Shown: positions 7,803-16,398 of the stretch, in pieces
Position numbering within the stretch: position 1 is the stretch's first letter
Layout of the letters: every line of letters starts with the position of its first letter
DNA from: an uncultured Pelagibacteraceae bacterium
GTDB lineage: Bacteria; Pseudomonadota; Alphaproteobacteria; Pelagibacterales; Pelagibacteraceae
Assembly (NCBI GenBank): GCA_902635795.1
Contig: CACPPH010000003.1
Location: forward strand, 1-58,078
Direction of reading: 5' to 3'
Length of the DNA: 58,078 nucleotides
Made by a program: the position numbers and the translations under genes
The notes under the pieces: model-generated
The model's input: only the letters and a program-made list of their open reading frames with translations
Told to the model about the DNA's origin: nothing
Database searches by the model: none

Positions 7803-8572
7803 TATCTAAATTTTTTGAAATTTGGCTTTCTTTTTTCTAGAAAGGCCTTTGCGCCTTCAGCCTGTTCTCCAGTTTTAAAATAATCAGGAGCAACTTCTTC
7901 GACCATACCTTTTTGGGTAATTTTTAGAATTTCTTCAAATTGTTTTCTAAAACTGGCCTTTAATATCTTTAAACAAGTTGGTGCAGCTTTTAAAATTTCA
8001 TCACCATACTTTTTAACTTCTTCATCTAATTTATCTTTCTTCACTACTGAATTTACCAAACCCCAATTCATCATCTCTTTCGCTGAGTATCTTTTGCAAG
8101 TCATCCACATTTCTCTTGCACGTTTGTGTCCTAATATATTTGCAGAGTGAGCAACGATAGCACCTCCCGCAGGAGAACCAACTCTGGGACCATTTTGTCC
8201 AAATATAGAATTCTCACTTGCAATAGTTAAATCACAGAAGTAAGCCATATGATTTCCACCGCCAATCGCATATCCATCCACTTTAGCAATGATTGGTTTA
8301 CTACATTTTGTTAAGTGAATGTGAAATTCGTATTCATGATCTTGAAATTCTTTAGAACTTTCCCAATTCATATCTCCACCTGAGCAAAAAGCTCTATCTC
8401 CAGCACCTGATAAAACTATTACTCCAACTTCTTTATCTTTTTCTGCAGCATCAAGTGCTGCCTTAAGTTCATGAAGAGTTACTGGTGTAAAAGCATTTAA
8501 TACCTTAGGTCTATTAATAGTGACATGAGCGTACTCATCTTTAACTTCATATAATATATCTTTAAATTGCAT
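7802..8572 (-). CDS. Enoyl-CoA hydratase/isomerase family protein, MenB/BadI-like
   Basis: A 256-aa crotonase-fold protein. Oxyanion-hole segments are AFCSGGDMNW (61-70) and YAIGGGNHMAY (101-111). FGQNGPRVGS (124-133), REMWMTCKRYSA and the C-terminal AFLEKRKPNF resemble 1,4-dihydroxy-2-naphthoyl-CoA synthase (MenB) and 2-ketocyclohexanecarboxyl-CoA hydrolase (BadI) more than classic hydratases. However the MenB GSFDGGYG segment reads GSPAGGAI here, so the catalytic Asp is Ala135 and the Tyr is Ala138. Menaquinone synthesis is unlikely: no other men genes are present and SAR11-type cells use ubiquinone. A CoA-thioester hydration, isomerisation or ring/C-C cleavage is more likely. It overlaps the CoA ligase gene by 11 bases. 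Confidence 0.85.
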   Translation of the reverse strand: MQFKDILYEVKDEYAHVTINRPKVLNAFTPVTLHELKAALDAAEKDKEVGVIVLSGAGDRAFCSGGDMNWESSKEFQDHEYEFHIHLTKCSKPIIAKVDGYAIGGGNHMAYFCDLTIASENSIFGQNGPRVGSPAGGAIVAHSANILGHKRAREMWMTCKRYSAKEMMNWGLVNSVVKKDKLDEEVKKYGDEILKAAPTCLKILKASFRKQFEEILKITQKGMVEEVAPDYFKTGEQAEGAKAFLEKRKPNFKKFR

Positions 8573-10475
8573 GTGATCTAATCTCCTCTATAGATTCTGG
8601 ATTTAATAGCGTTGATAAATCACCCGGATCTTGGTTTGATAAACATGATTTTATAACTCTTCTCATAATTTTCATATTTCTTGTTTTAGGTAAATCTTTT
8701 ACAAAGATTACCTTATCAGGCTTAAATGATTTCCCTAAATCTTTTATAACTAAATCTTCAAAAAAACTTTCTTTTTGATCATTATTTTCTGCAGGAACGA
8801 TAGATAAAATAATTTTTGACCCTTTATTTGCGTCAGGTATTCCAACAGCAGCGACCTCTTTTGCTTTTCCACTTTTGACTATTACACTCTCGAGCTCTGA
8901 TGGACCAATTCTTTTGCCTGATACTTTTATGGTATCATCAGATCTTCCATGTAAATACCAATGGCCATCAGTGTCTCTACTTGCAAGATCACCATGTACC
9001 CAATAATCTTTAATTACACTCCAATAATTATCGATGTAACGCTTGTCGTCATTCCATAAACTCTTTGTTAATCCGATTGATGATTTTCTCATAACCAATT
9101 CACCCATTTCATTTGTAGAAACTTTTTTTCCATCTAAATTTAAAATGTCTGCGCTCATTCCGGGAATAGGAGCATTAAAAGATCCGACCTTAAAAGGACG
9201 ATGTAAACAACAATGCAAAATAGAACCAGAAACCTCAGTACCCCCAGCTGAATTCATAATAGGAACTTTAGATTTACCTATGACTTGAAATAACCATTTC
9301 CAAGGTTTTTCCGTCCAAGGTTCTCCTCCCGTACAAATCATTCTTAATGAGCTTAAATCTAAATCTTTAAAAAGTTTTTCATCTTTAATCATTTGCGTTC
9401 TGATGAGAGCGGGGGAAAGCTCTGTCCAGGAGACCTTATATTTTTCTATAAGTTTCCAAAAACGAACTTCATCAGGAAAATCAGGAACTCCCTCAGCGAT
9501 TACCATTTGCGCTCCGTGTGCAGAAGCTATTGTTGCAGACTTAGAACCTACCATCCATCCCATATCAGCCATACACAAATGAATATCAGTTTGTTTGAAG
9601 TCTGCTAAAACTCCTTCATCAAAAGACATTTTAGCAACTAAACCAATATGAGTATAAACACATCCTTTGGGTTTTCCGGTTGTGCCTGATGTAAAGTGGA
9701 TAATAGCAGGATCTTCAGCATCAGTTTCCTCTGTCTTTAAATTATCAGAAACATTTTGAAAATTTTCCCAATTAAAGATTTTCTTTCCTTTCTCATTTCC
9801 CAATAAAAAAATTTTTTCTAAAGAAATGACTTGATCTAATTCACTTTTGATTTGATCAAACATTCTTATTTCTTTTGCTTTTCTAAATGTTTTCTCAACT
9901 GTAAATATACCTTTAGCTTTTGCTATCTTGAGTCTTTCAATAACTGCCTTTGATCCATATCCAGAGAATAAAGGTAGCACTACACAACCAATTTTTAAAA
10001 TAGCAAAGTAAGCAATGTAAGTTTCTATAAATTGAGGCATGTAAAGTGCGATTACATCACCTTTTTTAAAGCCGTTTATTTTTAAAGTATTCCCAACCTT
10101 TGAGATTTGCTTATCAAAGTCTTTATAAGTAATTGAGCTTTCTTTCCCGTCTTCTCTTTCAGCAAAAATGAAAGTGTTGTTAAAAAATTTCTTATCTTTA
10201 TGTCGATCTATACAATTTAAAACTATATTAGTTTTACCTCCGATACACCACCTTGTCCAAGGAGTCCCTTTTGATTCATCTAATATTTTTGAGTAAGGTT
10301 TATAAAATTTTAAATCCGAAAATTTGATTACATTGTCCCATAACCATCCAGGATCAGAAAAACTTTTTTTCTCAAGCTCATCATAATTTTTTAATTTACA
10401 ATGTTGTATGAACTTAGTTAGTTTTGAATTTCTAATCTGCTCTTTTGATGGTTGCCAAATAATTTCTTTAGACAC
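8562..10475 (-). CDS. AMP-dependent acyl-CoA synthetase (acetoacetyl/acetyl-CoA synthetase-like)
   Basis: A 637-aa adenylate-forming ligase. The N-terminal ACAS_N-like region starts IWQPSKEQIRNSKLTKF. The ATP loop FTSGTTGKPKG is at 261-271, the adenine-binding region AGGTEVSG around 410, the hinge motif GRSDDTIKVSGKRIGPSE at 510-527, and the C-terminal catalytic Lys is K602 in KTRNMKIMRR (usual KTRSGKIMRR). It activates a carboxylic acid as acyl-AMP and then acyl-CoA; architecture resembles acetoacetyl-CoA and propionyl-CoA synthetases, but the substrate cannot be read from the sequence. Start is GTG at 10475, five bases after the ketopantoate-reductase-like gene; no strong Shine-Dalgarno. 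Probably the entry step of the pathway encoded by this operon. Confidence 0.88.
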   Translation of the reverse strand: MSKEIIWQPSKEQIRNSKLTKFIQHCKLKNYDELEKKSFSDPGWLWDNVIKFSDLKFYKPYSKILDESKGTPWTRWCIGGKTNIVLNCIDRHKDKKFFNNTFIFAEREDGKESSITYKDFDKQISKVGNTLKINGFKKGDVIALYMPQFIETYIAYFAILKIGCVVLPLFSGYGSKAVIERLKIAKAKGIFTVEKTFRKAKEIRMFDQIKSELDQVISLEKIFLLGNEKGKKIFNWENFQNVSDNLKTEETDAEDPAIIHFTSGTTGKPKGCVYTHIGLVAKMSFDEGVLADFKQTDIHLCMADMGWMVGSKSATIASAHGAQMVIAEGVPDFPDEVRFWKLIEKYKVSWTELSPALIRTQMIKDEKLFKDLDLSSLRMICTGGEPWTEKPWKWLFQVIGKSKVPIMNSAGGTEVSGSILHCCLHRPFKVGSFNAPIPGMSADILNLDGKKVSTNEMGELVMRKSSIGLTKSLWNDDKRYIDNYWSVIKDYWVHGDLASRDTDGHWYLHGRSDDTIKVSGKRIGPSELESVIVKSGKAKEVAAVGIPDANKGSKIILSIVPAENNDQKESFFEDLVIKDLGKSFKPDKVIFVKDLPKTRNMKIMRRVIKSCLSNQDPGDLSTLLNPESIEEIRSHAI

Positions 10476-10480
10476 AAGTC

Positions 10481-11425
10481 TTATACGTACATACCCTCTT
10501 TAATCTTAATAATATTATACATGAGGTCATTTAAAGGTGTTTTAATCCCATGTTTTTTTCCAATTTTAGAAACAGCTCCACTTATGAAATCAATTTCTGT
10601 TTTTCTATGCTTTACAACATCGAATGCCATTGATGATTTATTAGTTTGTCTTGAGTCTACTATTCTATTGAACATTTCTAAACAATCACTTTCACTTACA
10701 TCAACTCCATCGGCTTTTGCTACTTCTCTAGTTTCAAGGATTATATCCTTACCTAATTTTCGAGACATGGTCTGATTTTTATTAGAAATGTATAAATCTG
10801 TATGATGTAAATCAAATATTGCAGATAACGGACCAATTGCAGTTAAAGCAAATAATTTCATCCATTTTCTTCTTTTGATATTTTCTTCTGCAATTGTTTC
10901 TAAGCCATGTGCAGTAAAAGTATCAGCTAAATCTTTTACCCTTTCACTTGATCCACCTTCGTATTCACCAATCCATGATGGCAAACTTGCGTGGTTTTGA
11001 ATTATTCCAGGACCTTGAATACTAGAAGCTTGTGTTGTGGAACCACCTAAAACTTTTTCTTTACCAGCTATTTTTTGCATGATTTCTTCATGCCCAATAC
11101 CATTTTGAAAAGACATTAGCACTGTATTATCTCCGATAATATTTTTTGAATTGGATAAAGCTTGCTCTAAAGCTGTAGCTTTACACATAATAATTATTGC
11201 ATCGACTGGCTTTAAAGTTTTTGGATCAGTCGTAGCATGGATTTTTACTGTTCTATCTCCGCCATGACCCATCATTTTTAAACCTTTACTATTAATTTCG
11301 TCTACATGTTCTTTCCAAACATCAATAAGATGAACCTCTAAACCTTTTTCAGCTAACAACCCGCCGAAAAGACAGCCCATAGCACCAGCACCTAATACTG
11401 CAACTTTTGTATCTTTCTTTATCAT
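10481..11425 (-). CDS. Ketopantoate reductase (ApbA/PanE) family protein
   Basis: A 314-aa NADPH-dependent 2-oxoacid reductase-like protein. KVAVLGAGAMGCLFGGLLAE at 7-26 is the Rossmann loop; CKATALEQAL (about residue 82) carries the family Lys; SFQNGIGHEE (about 105) is the usual Q-N-G; RRKWMKLFALTA (about 185) matches the conserved R-x-x-W-x-K region with the catalytic Lys; the C-terminal helical domain is complete. PanE reduces ketopantoate to pantoate, but the family contains many other 2-oxoacid and 2-hydroxyacid enzymes. Position between a liv permease gene and an acyl-CoA ligase gene argues for a catabolic role. Its start overlaps the livH stop by one base (TAATG). Confidence 0.82.
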   Translation of the reverse strand: MIKKDTKVAVLGAGAMGCLFGGLLAEKGLEVHLIDVWKEHVDEINSKGLKMMGHGGDRTVKIHATTDPKTLKPVDAIIIMCKATALEQALSNSKNIIGDNTVLMSFQNGIGHEEIMQKIAGKEKVLGGSTTQASSIQGPGIIQNHASLPSWIGEYEGGSSERVKDLADTFTAHGLETIAEENIKRRKWMKLFALTAIGPLSAIFDLHHTDLYISNKNQTMSRKLGKDIILETREVAKADGVDVSESDCLEMFNRIVDSRQTNKSSMAFDVVKHRKTEIDFISGAVSKIGKKHGIKTPLNDLMYNIIKIKEGMYV

Positions 11426-12462
11426 TAAGCTTTCATTTTAACTTGAACACCAAAGAAGCCTGTTGGCTTGATCATTAAAACAACTATCATTAATAAAAAG
11501 GCGTATAAATCTTTGTGACTTCCAGAAATATAAAAAGAAGAAGCTGTTTCAAATATTCCAACTGTAAAACCACCAACTATTGCACCAGGCAGATTACCAA
11601 AACCACCTACGACCGCAGCAGCAAAAGCTTTCATAAGAATGATATAACCCATGAATACAACAACTTGATAAGTTGGACCTACTAAAGTCCCTCCAATACC
11701 TGCTATAGCACAAGCTATACCAAAAATAATTGATATGTATAGTGGTACATTTATTCCAACTAGATTTGAAACATCTTTAGAGTAAGCTACTGCTCTAATA
11801 CCTAATCCCATTTTTGTTTTATTTAAAAAGAACCAAAGACCTGCAGCCACAGATAAACCAACTACAATCATCCAAATATAAGTAATCGGTAAAAATAGTC
11901 CTCCAATTTCCATTGGCAAACCTAATTCAGCAGGGAAAGGTTTTGCTACTGGATTCCAAATTAAATAAGCAACGTTTATTAAAACCACTGAAAGACCAAA
12001 TCCACATATGATTATTCCCATTCCAGCTACAGTGTAACCACCACCTTTTTTTGTTAGAGGTCTTAAGAAAACTCTTTCAATAAAAACCCCAAATAAACCC
12101 ATCGAAACAAAGGCTGTAAATAAACAAACTACGTAAATTATCCAACCATAAGCATCAGGAAATATATTAAAAATCCAATCTTGATTACCCAAAAGATTAA
12201 ACATGGTAAGACCGGCAAAAGCACCTATCATGAAAAATTCGCCGTGAGAAAAATTAACTACATCTAGACCTGTGTAGATCAACGAAATTCCAAGCGCAAC
12301 TAAGCCATAAATAATACCAACAGAAAGACCAATTGTTAAAACTGATTTGAGTGATTCAATATTCATATCGGGGCTATTCACACACCAACCGATATAAAGA
12401 AGTACAAATGTTCCAAATATAATATTTTCACCTTTTTTTCCAATTCTAAGTTTATTAAACAT
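11425..12462 (-). CDS. livH: Branched-chain amino acid-type ABC transporter permease (LivH)
   Basis: Inner-membrane permease of the LivH family, about 345 aa with some nine hydrophobic segments. The first long segment is followed by GIIYGLVALGISLIYTGLDVVNFSHGEFFMIGA, the classic LivH region (about residues 50-80), and the C-terminus has AAVVGGFGNLPGAIVGG, the coupling/exit signature. Start chosen at ATG 12462: GGAGGG (12473-12478) precedes it and it overlaps the livF stop by eight bases; an upstream TTG at 12480 would put that ribosome site inside the gene. An extra hydrophobic segment near the N-terminus makes it longer than E. coli LivH (about 308 aa). Works with LivM, LivG, LivF and LivK of this window. 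Confidence 0.92.
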   Translation of the reverse strand: MFNKLRIGKKGENIIFGTFVLLYIGWCVNSPDMNIESLKSVLTIGLSVGIIYGLVALGISLIYTGLDVVNFSHGEFFMIGAFAGLTMFNLLGNQDWIFNIFPDAYGWIIYVVCLFTAFVSMGLFGVFIERVFLRPLTKKGGGYTVAGMGIIICGFGLSVVLINVAYLIWNPVAKPFPAELGLPMEIGGLFLPITYIWMIVVGLSVAAGLWFFLNKTKMGLGIRAVAYSKDVSNLVGINVPLYISIIFGIACAIAGIGGTLVGPTYQVVVFMGYIILMKAFAAAVVGGFGNLPGAIVGGFTVGIFETASSFYISGSHKDLYAFLLMIVVLMIKPTGFFGVQVKMKA

Positions 12463-13174
12463 TGGCTTTAGTCCCTCCAAGATATGACTCTTTTACACTT
12501 TCGTCGTACATTAATTTCTTACTATCGCCCTCAACATTGATCACACCGTCTTTAATTACATACCCATAATCAGCAAGTAATAATGCCATCCTAACATTTT
12601 GTTCAACGACTAGAACTGTTAATCCATCTTGTCTAATTCTATTAATATTTTTAAAAATATCTAAAACAATTTGAGGCGCTAAAGCAGCACTAGGTTCGTC
12701 TAGCATTATCATTTTAGGATTAGACATTAACCCTCTTCCAATACATAACATTTGCAACTCTCCACCTGATAAAGTTGCGGCCAATTGATCTTTTCTTTCA
12801 TTTAATCTTGGAAAATAGTTATAAACCTTTTCTAAATTATCTGACAGTTGTTGTTTACTTTTTAAAATAAATCCACCTAATTTTAAATTTTCAGTGACAG
12901 ACATTGCAGGGAAAACATCCTTTCCTTGAGTTACTTGCACTAATCCTTTTCCAACTATTTCGTGAGCAGGCAAGTTTTGAATTTGCTCACCATTAAATTC
13001 GATCGTACCTTTCCATGATCTAATCAATCCAGATGCAGCTCTAAGAATAGTTGATTTGCCTGTCCCATTACCACCAAGCAATGCAACTATAGATTGTTTT
13101 TCAACTTTCATATTAGCTCCATTTAAAATTTGTACAGAGCCATATCCAGAAATAAGTTGATCTATCTTAAGCAA
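12455..13174 (-). CDS. livF: Branched-chain amino acid-type ABC transporter ATP-binding protein (LivF)
   Basis: A 239-aa ABC ATPase. Walker A GGNGTGKST is near residue 34, signature LSGGELQ near 138, Walker B MIMLDEPSAALAP near 155-167, switch His replaced by Glu/Gln (VVEQN), as is usual in LivF. First gene of the long minus-strand operon. The start is TTG at 13174, giving MLKIDQLISGYG, which matches LivF N-termini; GGAGG lies at 13179-13183. A tiny out-of-frame ATG-Ile-Ala-stop (13178 to 13167) overlaps this start, so initiation may be weak or regulated. It energises uptake together with LivG. Confidence 0.93.
   Translation of the reverse strand: MLKIDQLISGYGSVQILNGANMKVEKQSIVALLGGNGTGKSTILRAASGLIRSWKGTIEFNGEQIQNLPAHEIVGKGLVQVTQGKDVFPAMSVTENLKLGGFILKSKQQLSDNLEKVYNYFPRLNERKDQLAATLSGGELQMLCIGRGLMSNPKMIMLDEPSAALAPQIVLDIFKNINRIRQDGLTVLVVEQNVRMALLLADYGYVIKDGVINVEGDSKKLMYDESVKESYLGGTKANV
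12473..12478 (-). promoter_or_regulatory. Ribosome binding site deciding the livH start
   Basis: GGAGGG on the minus strand, ten bases before ATG 12462. It lies inside the last codons of livF and supports the ATG at 12462 rather than the TTG at 12480 as the livH start. Confidence 0.65.
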
Positions 13175-13285
13175 TCATCCTCCAATTTTTTTTTCTGATT
13201 TACCAAAAATGTAACTATTAGTCATAGACATTATAACTATTATTTTATAGCCTTAGCAACAATTAAATAACAAATGGGGGAAATA
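13175..13285. promoter_or_regulatory. Divergent promoter region between livF and livK
   Basis: A 111-base AT-rich gap between two divergent operons, one of the longer ones in this compact window. On plus, TAGACA (13225-13230) and TATAGC (13246-13251) could be a weak -35/-10 pair with a 15-base spacer for livK. GGGGGA at 13276-13281 is the livK ribosome site. On minus, GGAGG at 13179-13183 serves livF. No clear operator palindrome was seen. Both operons are probably controlled from here. Confidence 0.45.
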
Positions 13286-14476
13286 ATGAATAAACTTAAA
13301 TTTGTTTTTTCAGTAATTGTCTTTTCCGCAGGTTTAGTAATCACGACTTTAGCTCAAGCAGAAACAATCAAAATTGGTGTTTCTTTTAGAATGCTATCAG
13401 ATGTTGGTTATAAACACGGAGAGTTAATTACTGATACTGTTGCAAAGTGGAATAAAGAAGGCACTATCAACGGTCAAAAAATCGACTTAACACTTTATAA
13501 CGATGAGTGTAAATCTGAGAAAGGTGTAGCAAACGCAACAAAACTTGCTTACCAAGATAAAGTTCACGTTATAATTGGATCTAGCTGTAGTTCTGTAACA
13601 TTACCTATGGTACCTGTTTCAGCTAAAGCTAAAGTTCCACAAATCATACCTCACTCAACAAATGCTGACATTACTAAAAAGGGTAGTGAATACATTTTTA
13701 GAGTACCTGTATCATCAAGATTTTACAAAATCGTACAAGGTAAATTTACTGCAGAAAATCAAGGTACTAAGATAGCTTACATCTATGGTCCAGATGCTGC
13801 TGGTAAAGATTTTGCATTATCTTTAGCTGATTACATGAGAGAGAACTACAACGTTGAGCCAACTTATATGGTTCAATCTGGAGAAAAAGAAACTGACTTT
13901 AGAAGTTACTTAACTAAAGCTAAAGCTACTAATCCAGAAGTTCTTGTAATTTCAGCTTTATTGGATGAAACAGTTAGAGGACTTGTACAATCGTATGAAG
14001 TTGGAATACCAAAATCTGTTCACAGAGTAACAGCTTCTATTGGTTCTAAAGTAGAAATACCAATAAATGCTGGTTCTGCTGCAAAAGGTGTAACTTTCTC
14101 AGCTGCATTTGCTGCATCTGACACTAGACCTGTAGCTAAGAAATTTGTGAAAATGGTTAAAGACAAATATGGTGTTGTACCTGGTCACGACTTTTCACAA
14201 ATGATGGACTTACTAGATATTCTAGAGATAGCTCTTAAAAAAGTTAAATTCACTGGAGATCTAGCTGCTGACAGAAATAAAGTTAGAGACGCAATAGCTG
14301 CGACAACTGACTTTAGAGGTTTAGCTTCTGGTCCAATCAATTTCTGTAAATCAGGAACACCTGAGTGTAGAGATGGTAACAGAACTCCTGTTATGATTGA
14401 GTACACTAAAGGTGGAAAAAACTTTAAAACAAAAGTTGCTGGTACTGTAACATTTAATGCTAGCGCTGGTTTATAA
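13286..14476 (+). CDS. livK: Branched-chain amino acid-type ABC transporter substrate-binding protein (LivK-like)
   Basis: Periplasmic binding protein of the LivK/Peripla_BP_6 type, about 396 aa. The ATG at 13286 gives a clean signal peptide (MNKLKF, hydrophobic core, cleavage after TLAQA before ETIKIG); an ATG at 13274 would place the GGGGGA ribosome site inside the gene. After the signal come IGVSFRMLSDVGYKHGE and LTLYNDECKSEKGVANATKL, then VIIGSSCSSVTLPMVPVS, typical of the fold, and a second lobe IAYIYGPDAAGKDFA. Codon use is less extremely AT-rich than in neighbours, as expected for a highly expressed binding protein. It is followed by a strong terminator that separates it from the rest of the operon. 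Ligand unknown; the family binds amino acids, amides, short acids and aromatics. Confidence 0.92.
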   Translation: MNKLKFVFSVIVFSAGLVITTLAQAETIKIGVSFRMLSDVGYKHGELITDTVAKWNKEGTINGQKIDLTLYNDECKSEKGVANATKLAYQDKVHVIIGSSCSSVTLPMVPVSAKAKVPQIIPHSTNADITKKGSEYIFRVPVSSRFYKIVQGKFTAENQGTKIAYIYGPDAAGKDFALSLADYMRENYNVEPTYMVQSGEKETDFRSYLTKAKATNPEVLVISALLDETVRGLVQSYEVGIPKSVHRVTASIGSKVEIPINAGSAAKGVTFSAAFAASDTRPVAKKFVKMVKDKYGVVPGHDFSQMMDLLDILEIALKKVKFTGDLAADRNKVRDAIAATTDFRGLASGPINFCKSGTPECRDGNRTPVMIEYTKGGKNFKTKVAGTVTFNASAGL

Positions 14477-14491
14477 TAGTTAAAAAAATTG

Positions 14492-14523
14492 TGAGCGGTA
14501 GATAAAACTACCGCTCATTTTTT
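14492..14523 (+). terminator. Intrinsic terminator after livK
   Basis: Perfect 10-bp inverted repeat TGAGCGGTAG / CTACCGCTCA (14492-14501 and 14508-14517) with a 6-base loop (ATAAAA), followed by six T residues (14518-14523). It should stop most transcripts after livK and give the binding protein more mRNA than the downstream oxygenase, livM and livG. Confidence 0.93.
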
Positions 14524-14539
14524 CAAGGAAACCACAAAA

Positions 14540-15406
14540 ATGATAAACGTTAATAAATTGAAGAAAGTTAAGAGCAACTTTCCTGTAATGGTTGGCAAAG
14601 GTGCTATTTCAAAAAAAGATTGTGAAAAACTTATAGACGAAATTCGAAATGCAAAATCATTCGATGATTTAATACAAGGAGGTAGAAATAGAATTAACAA
14701 AGGGTCAAGTAATTTTAAAAATTATTTAAAAAAATCAAAATTATCTAACAAATTATATAAACAATTTAATAGCCAATCTTTTTACAAAAAAGTTGAAAAT
14801 AGATTTAAAAAAACTTTTAAGGATTATGGTTGGTCAAATGCATACTTGCCTAGCAAATTTTTGCGAGAAAAATTTACAAATAAAAAATTGATGAATTCAA
14901 AAGAATTAATGAAAATGTTGGGTAAAACTTATAAAAACCCTAATGTGAATTTAGATATAGATTTCTCTGTTTCTAGAGGCGGTTATAGATTAAGGCCCCA
15001 CAGAGATGATGTAACAAGACTTTATAATTTTCTTATATATTTAAATGATATACCAAAAAAAAATGGCGGAGCTTTATCAATTTTTAAAAAGAAAACTGAT
15101 ATGAAATATAGAAAAAGTTTTAAAAGATTTCCTGGTATTTCTGAACTAGCAAAAGTTAAAGAATTTACTCCGTCAAAAGGGAGTGTAATTTTTTTCCAAT
15201 CTACACCTAACTCTTACCATGGTGTATCTTTATTTAGAGAAATCAAAGGCAAGAAAAGATTTTTCATTTATGGAAGTTATGCTTTAAGTAAACCTGTTGT
15301 ATGGAGATATAAAAACGTTAGCTATTTACCCAAAATTAAGAAAACAAAAAAAAGAATGCTCACATCTTCACATGACTCAGATTATTTAATGAGAGAAGTT
15401 GGATAA
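14540..15406 (+). CDS. 2OG-Fe(II) oxygenase family protein
   Basis: A 288-aa protein with the double-stranded beta-helix iron site of 2-oxoglutarate-dependent oxygenases: LRPHRDD places H154 and D156, NSYHGVS places the distal H227, and R240 (KGKKR) can bind the 2-oxoglutarate carboxylate. LYNFLIYLNDIPKKNGGALSIF is a typical core strand pair (Lx-Y-L-N ... G-G-x-L). The N-terminal 130 residues are Lys/Asn-rich and match no domain I know. Prolyl-hydroxylase-like members of this group hydroxylate small molecules or protein residues. It sits between the livK terminator and livM, whose start overlaps its stop (TAATG), so a small molecule carried by the transporter is a reasonable guess for its substrate. 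Confidence 0.82.
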   Translation: MINVNKLKKVKSNFPVMVGKGAISKKDCEKLIDEIRNAKSFDDLIQGGRNRINKGSSNFKNYLKKSKLSNKLYKQFNSQSFYKKVENRFKKTFKDYGWSNAYLPSKFLREKFTNKKLMNSKELMKMLGKTYKNPNVNLDIDFSVSRGGYRLRPHRDDVTRLYNFLIYLNDIPKKNGGALSIFKKKTDMKYRKSFKRFPGISELAKVKEFTPSKGSVIFFQSTPNSYHGVSLFREIKGKKRFFIYGSYALSKPVVWRYKNVSYLPKIKKTKKRMLTSSHDSDYLMREVG

Positions 15407-16398
15407 TGGAAAAATTTAAATCGATTATCAGAGATTATCCTTTTATTGCTTTTATTATAGCTTTCGTCATCTTAGCTTTTGTACCGTCAGTAGTTTTCAC
15501 GGATGTTTATCAATCACATTTAGCTACTTTAATATTTGTGAACATTGTGGTTGCCGCAGGACTAAACATTGTTAAGGGTTATTGCGGTCAAGTTACAGTT
15601 GGACATGTTGGCTTATTTGCAGTTGGTTCTTATACTGCTGGAACATTGTTTTTATATTTAGGACTTGGTTTTTGGGCAACTTTACCCATAGCTATAATAG
15701 TTACTGCATTTTTTGGAGTAGCAATGGGAATTCCATCTTTTAGATTGGAAGGTCCTTATTTAGCCTTAGCGACATTGGGAGGAGGCGAGGCAATAAGATT
15801 GTTTATTGAAAACGGAAACTTTTTTAGATCTACATTTGGTATTTCTGATATTCCAACACCTTCTTTAATGGGCTACAACTTCGACTCTCCAGATAGATAT
15901 TATTTCATCTCAATGACAATAATGATTATAGCGGTTTACTTTTCATTCAGTATTTTGAGATCTGGAGTTGGAAGAGCGTTTATGTCTATCAGAGAGGATC
16001 CAATTTGTGCTGCAGCCGCTGGAATTAATGTAAAAAAATATAAGATCTTAGCTTTTATTCTTAGCGCTATGTTTGCTGGAGCGGCAGGTGCAGTTTATGC
16101 TCACATGCCTCCAGGATACATTCATCCTAATAATTACACAGTTATAGAAATGGTAACCTTCTTAGCTATGGTTGTCCTAGGAGGTCTCGGTCATATTTGG
16201 GGTGGAATTATTGGCGCTATAGTAATTACAATTGTTTATGACTTAACTAGACCATTATATAAATATCAACTTTTAATATTTGGTTTAACAATTGTATTAA
16301 CTATTTTATTTATGCCTAAGGGTTTAGGCGGTTTTATTGACAGATATTTCTTAGAAAAGAGATTTAAAAAGAAAACTGGAACAGAAAAAACAACATGA
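15406..16398 (+). CDS. livM: Branched-chain amino acid-type ABC transporter permease (LivM)
   Basis: A 330-aa inner-membrane permease with about nine or ten hydrophobic segments. Family marks are GLNIVKGYCGQVTVGHVGLFAVGSY-type segment near residues 50-75 (G-x-x-G-Q-x-x-x-G-H), PSFRLEGPYLALATL near 108, SIREDPICAAAAGIN near 195-210 (the cytoplasmic coupling loop that contacts the ATPase) and FLAMVVLGGLGHIWGGIIGA near 250. Starts on the stop of the oxygenase gene and overlaps livG by four bases (ATGA). Confidence 0.93.
   Translation: MEKFKSIIRDYPFIAFIIAFVILAFVPSVVFTDVYQSHLATLIFVNIVVAAGLNIVKGYCGQVTVGHVGLFAVGSYTAGTLFLYLGLGFWATLPIAIIVTAFFGVAMGIPSFRLEGPYLALATLGGGEAIRLFIENGNFFRSTFGISDIPTPSLMGYNFDSPDRYYFISMTIMIIAVYFSFSILRSGVGRAFMSIREDPICAAAAGINVKKYKILAFILSAMFAGAAGAVYAHMPPGYIHPNNYTVIEMVTFLAMVVLGGLGHIWGGIIGAIVITIVYDLTRPLYKYQLLIFGLTIVLTILFMPKGLGGFIDRYFLEKRFKKKTGTEKTT

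Noticed and set aside
10452-10775. Plus-strand 107-codon frame opposite the ketopantoate-reductase-like gene
   Set aside because: Lies fully over well-supported minus-strand genes with clear motifs; a chance open frame in AT-rich DNA.
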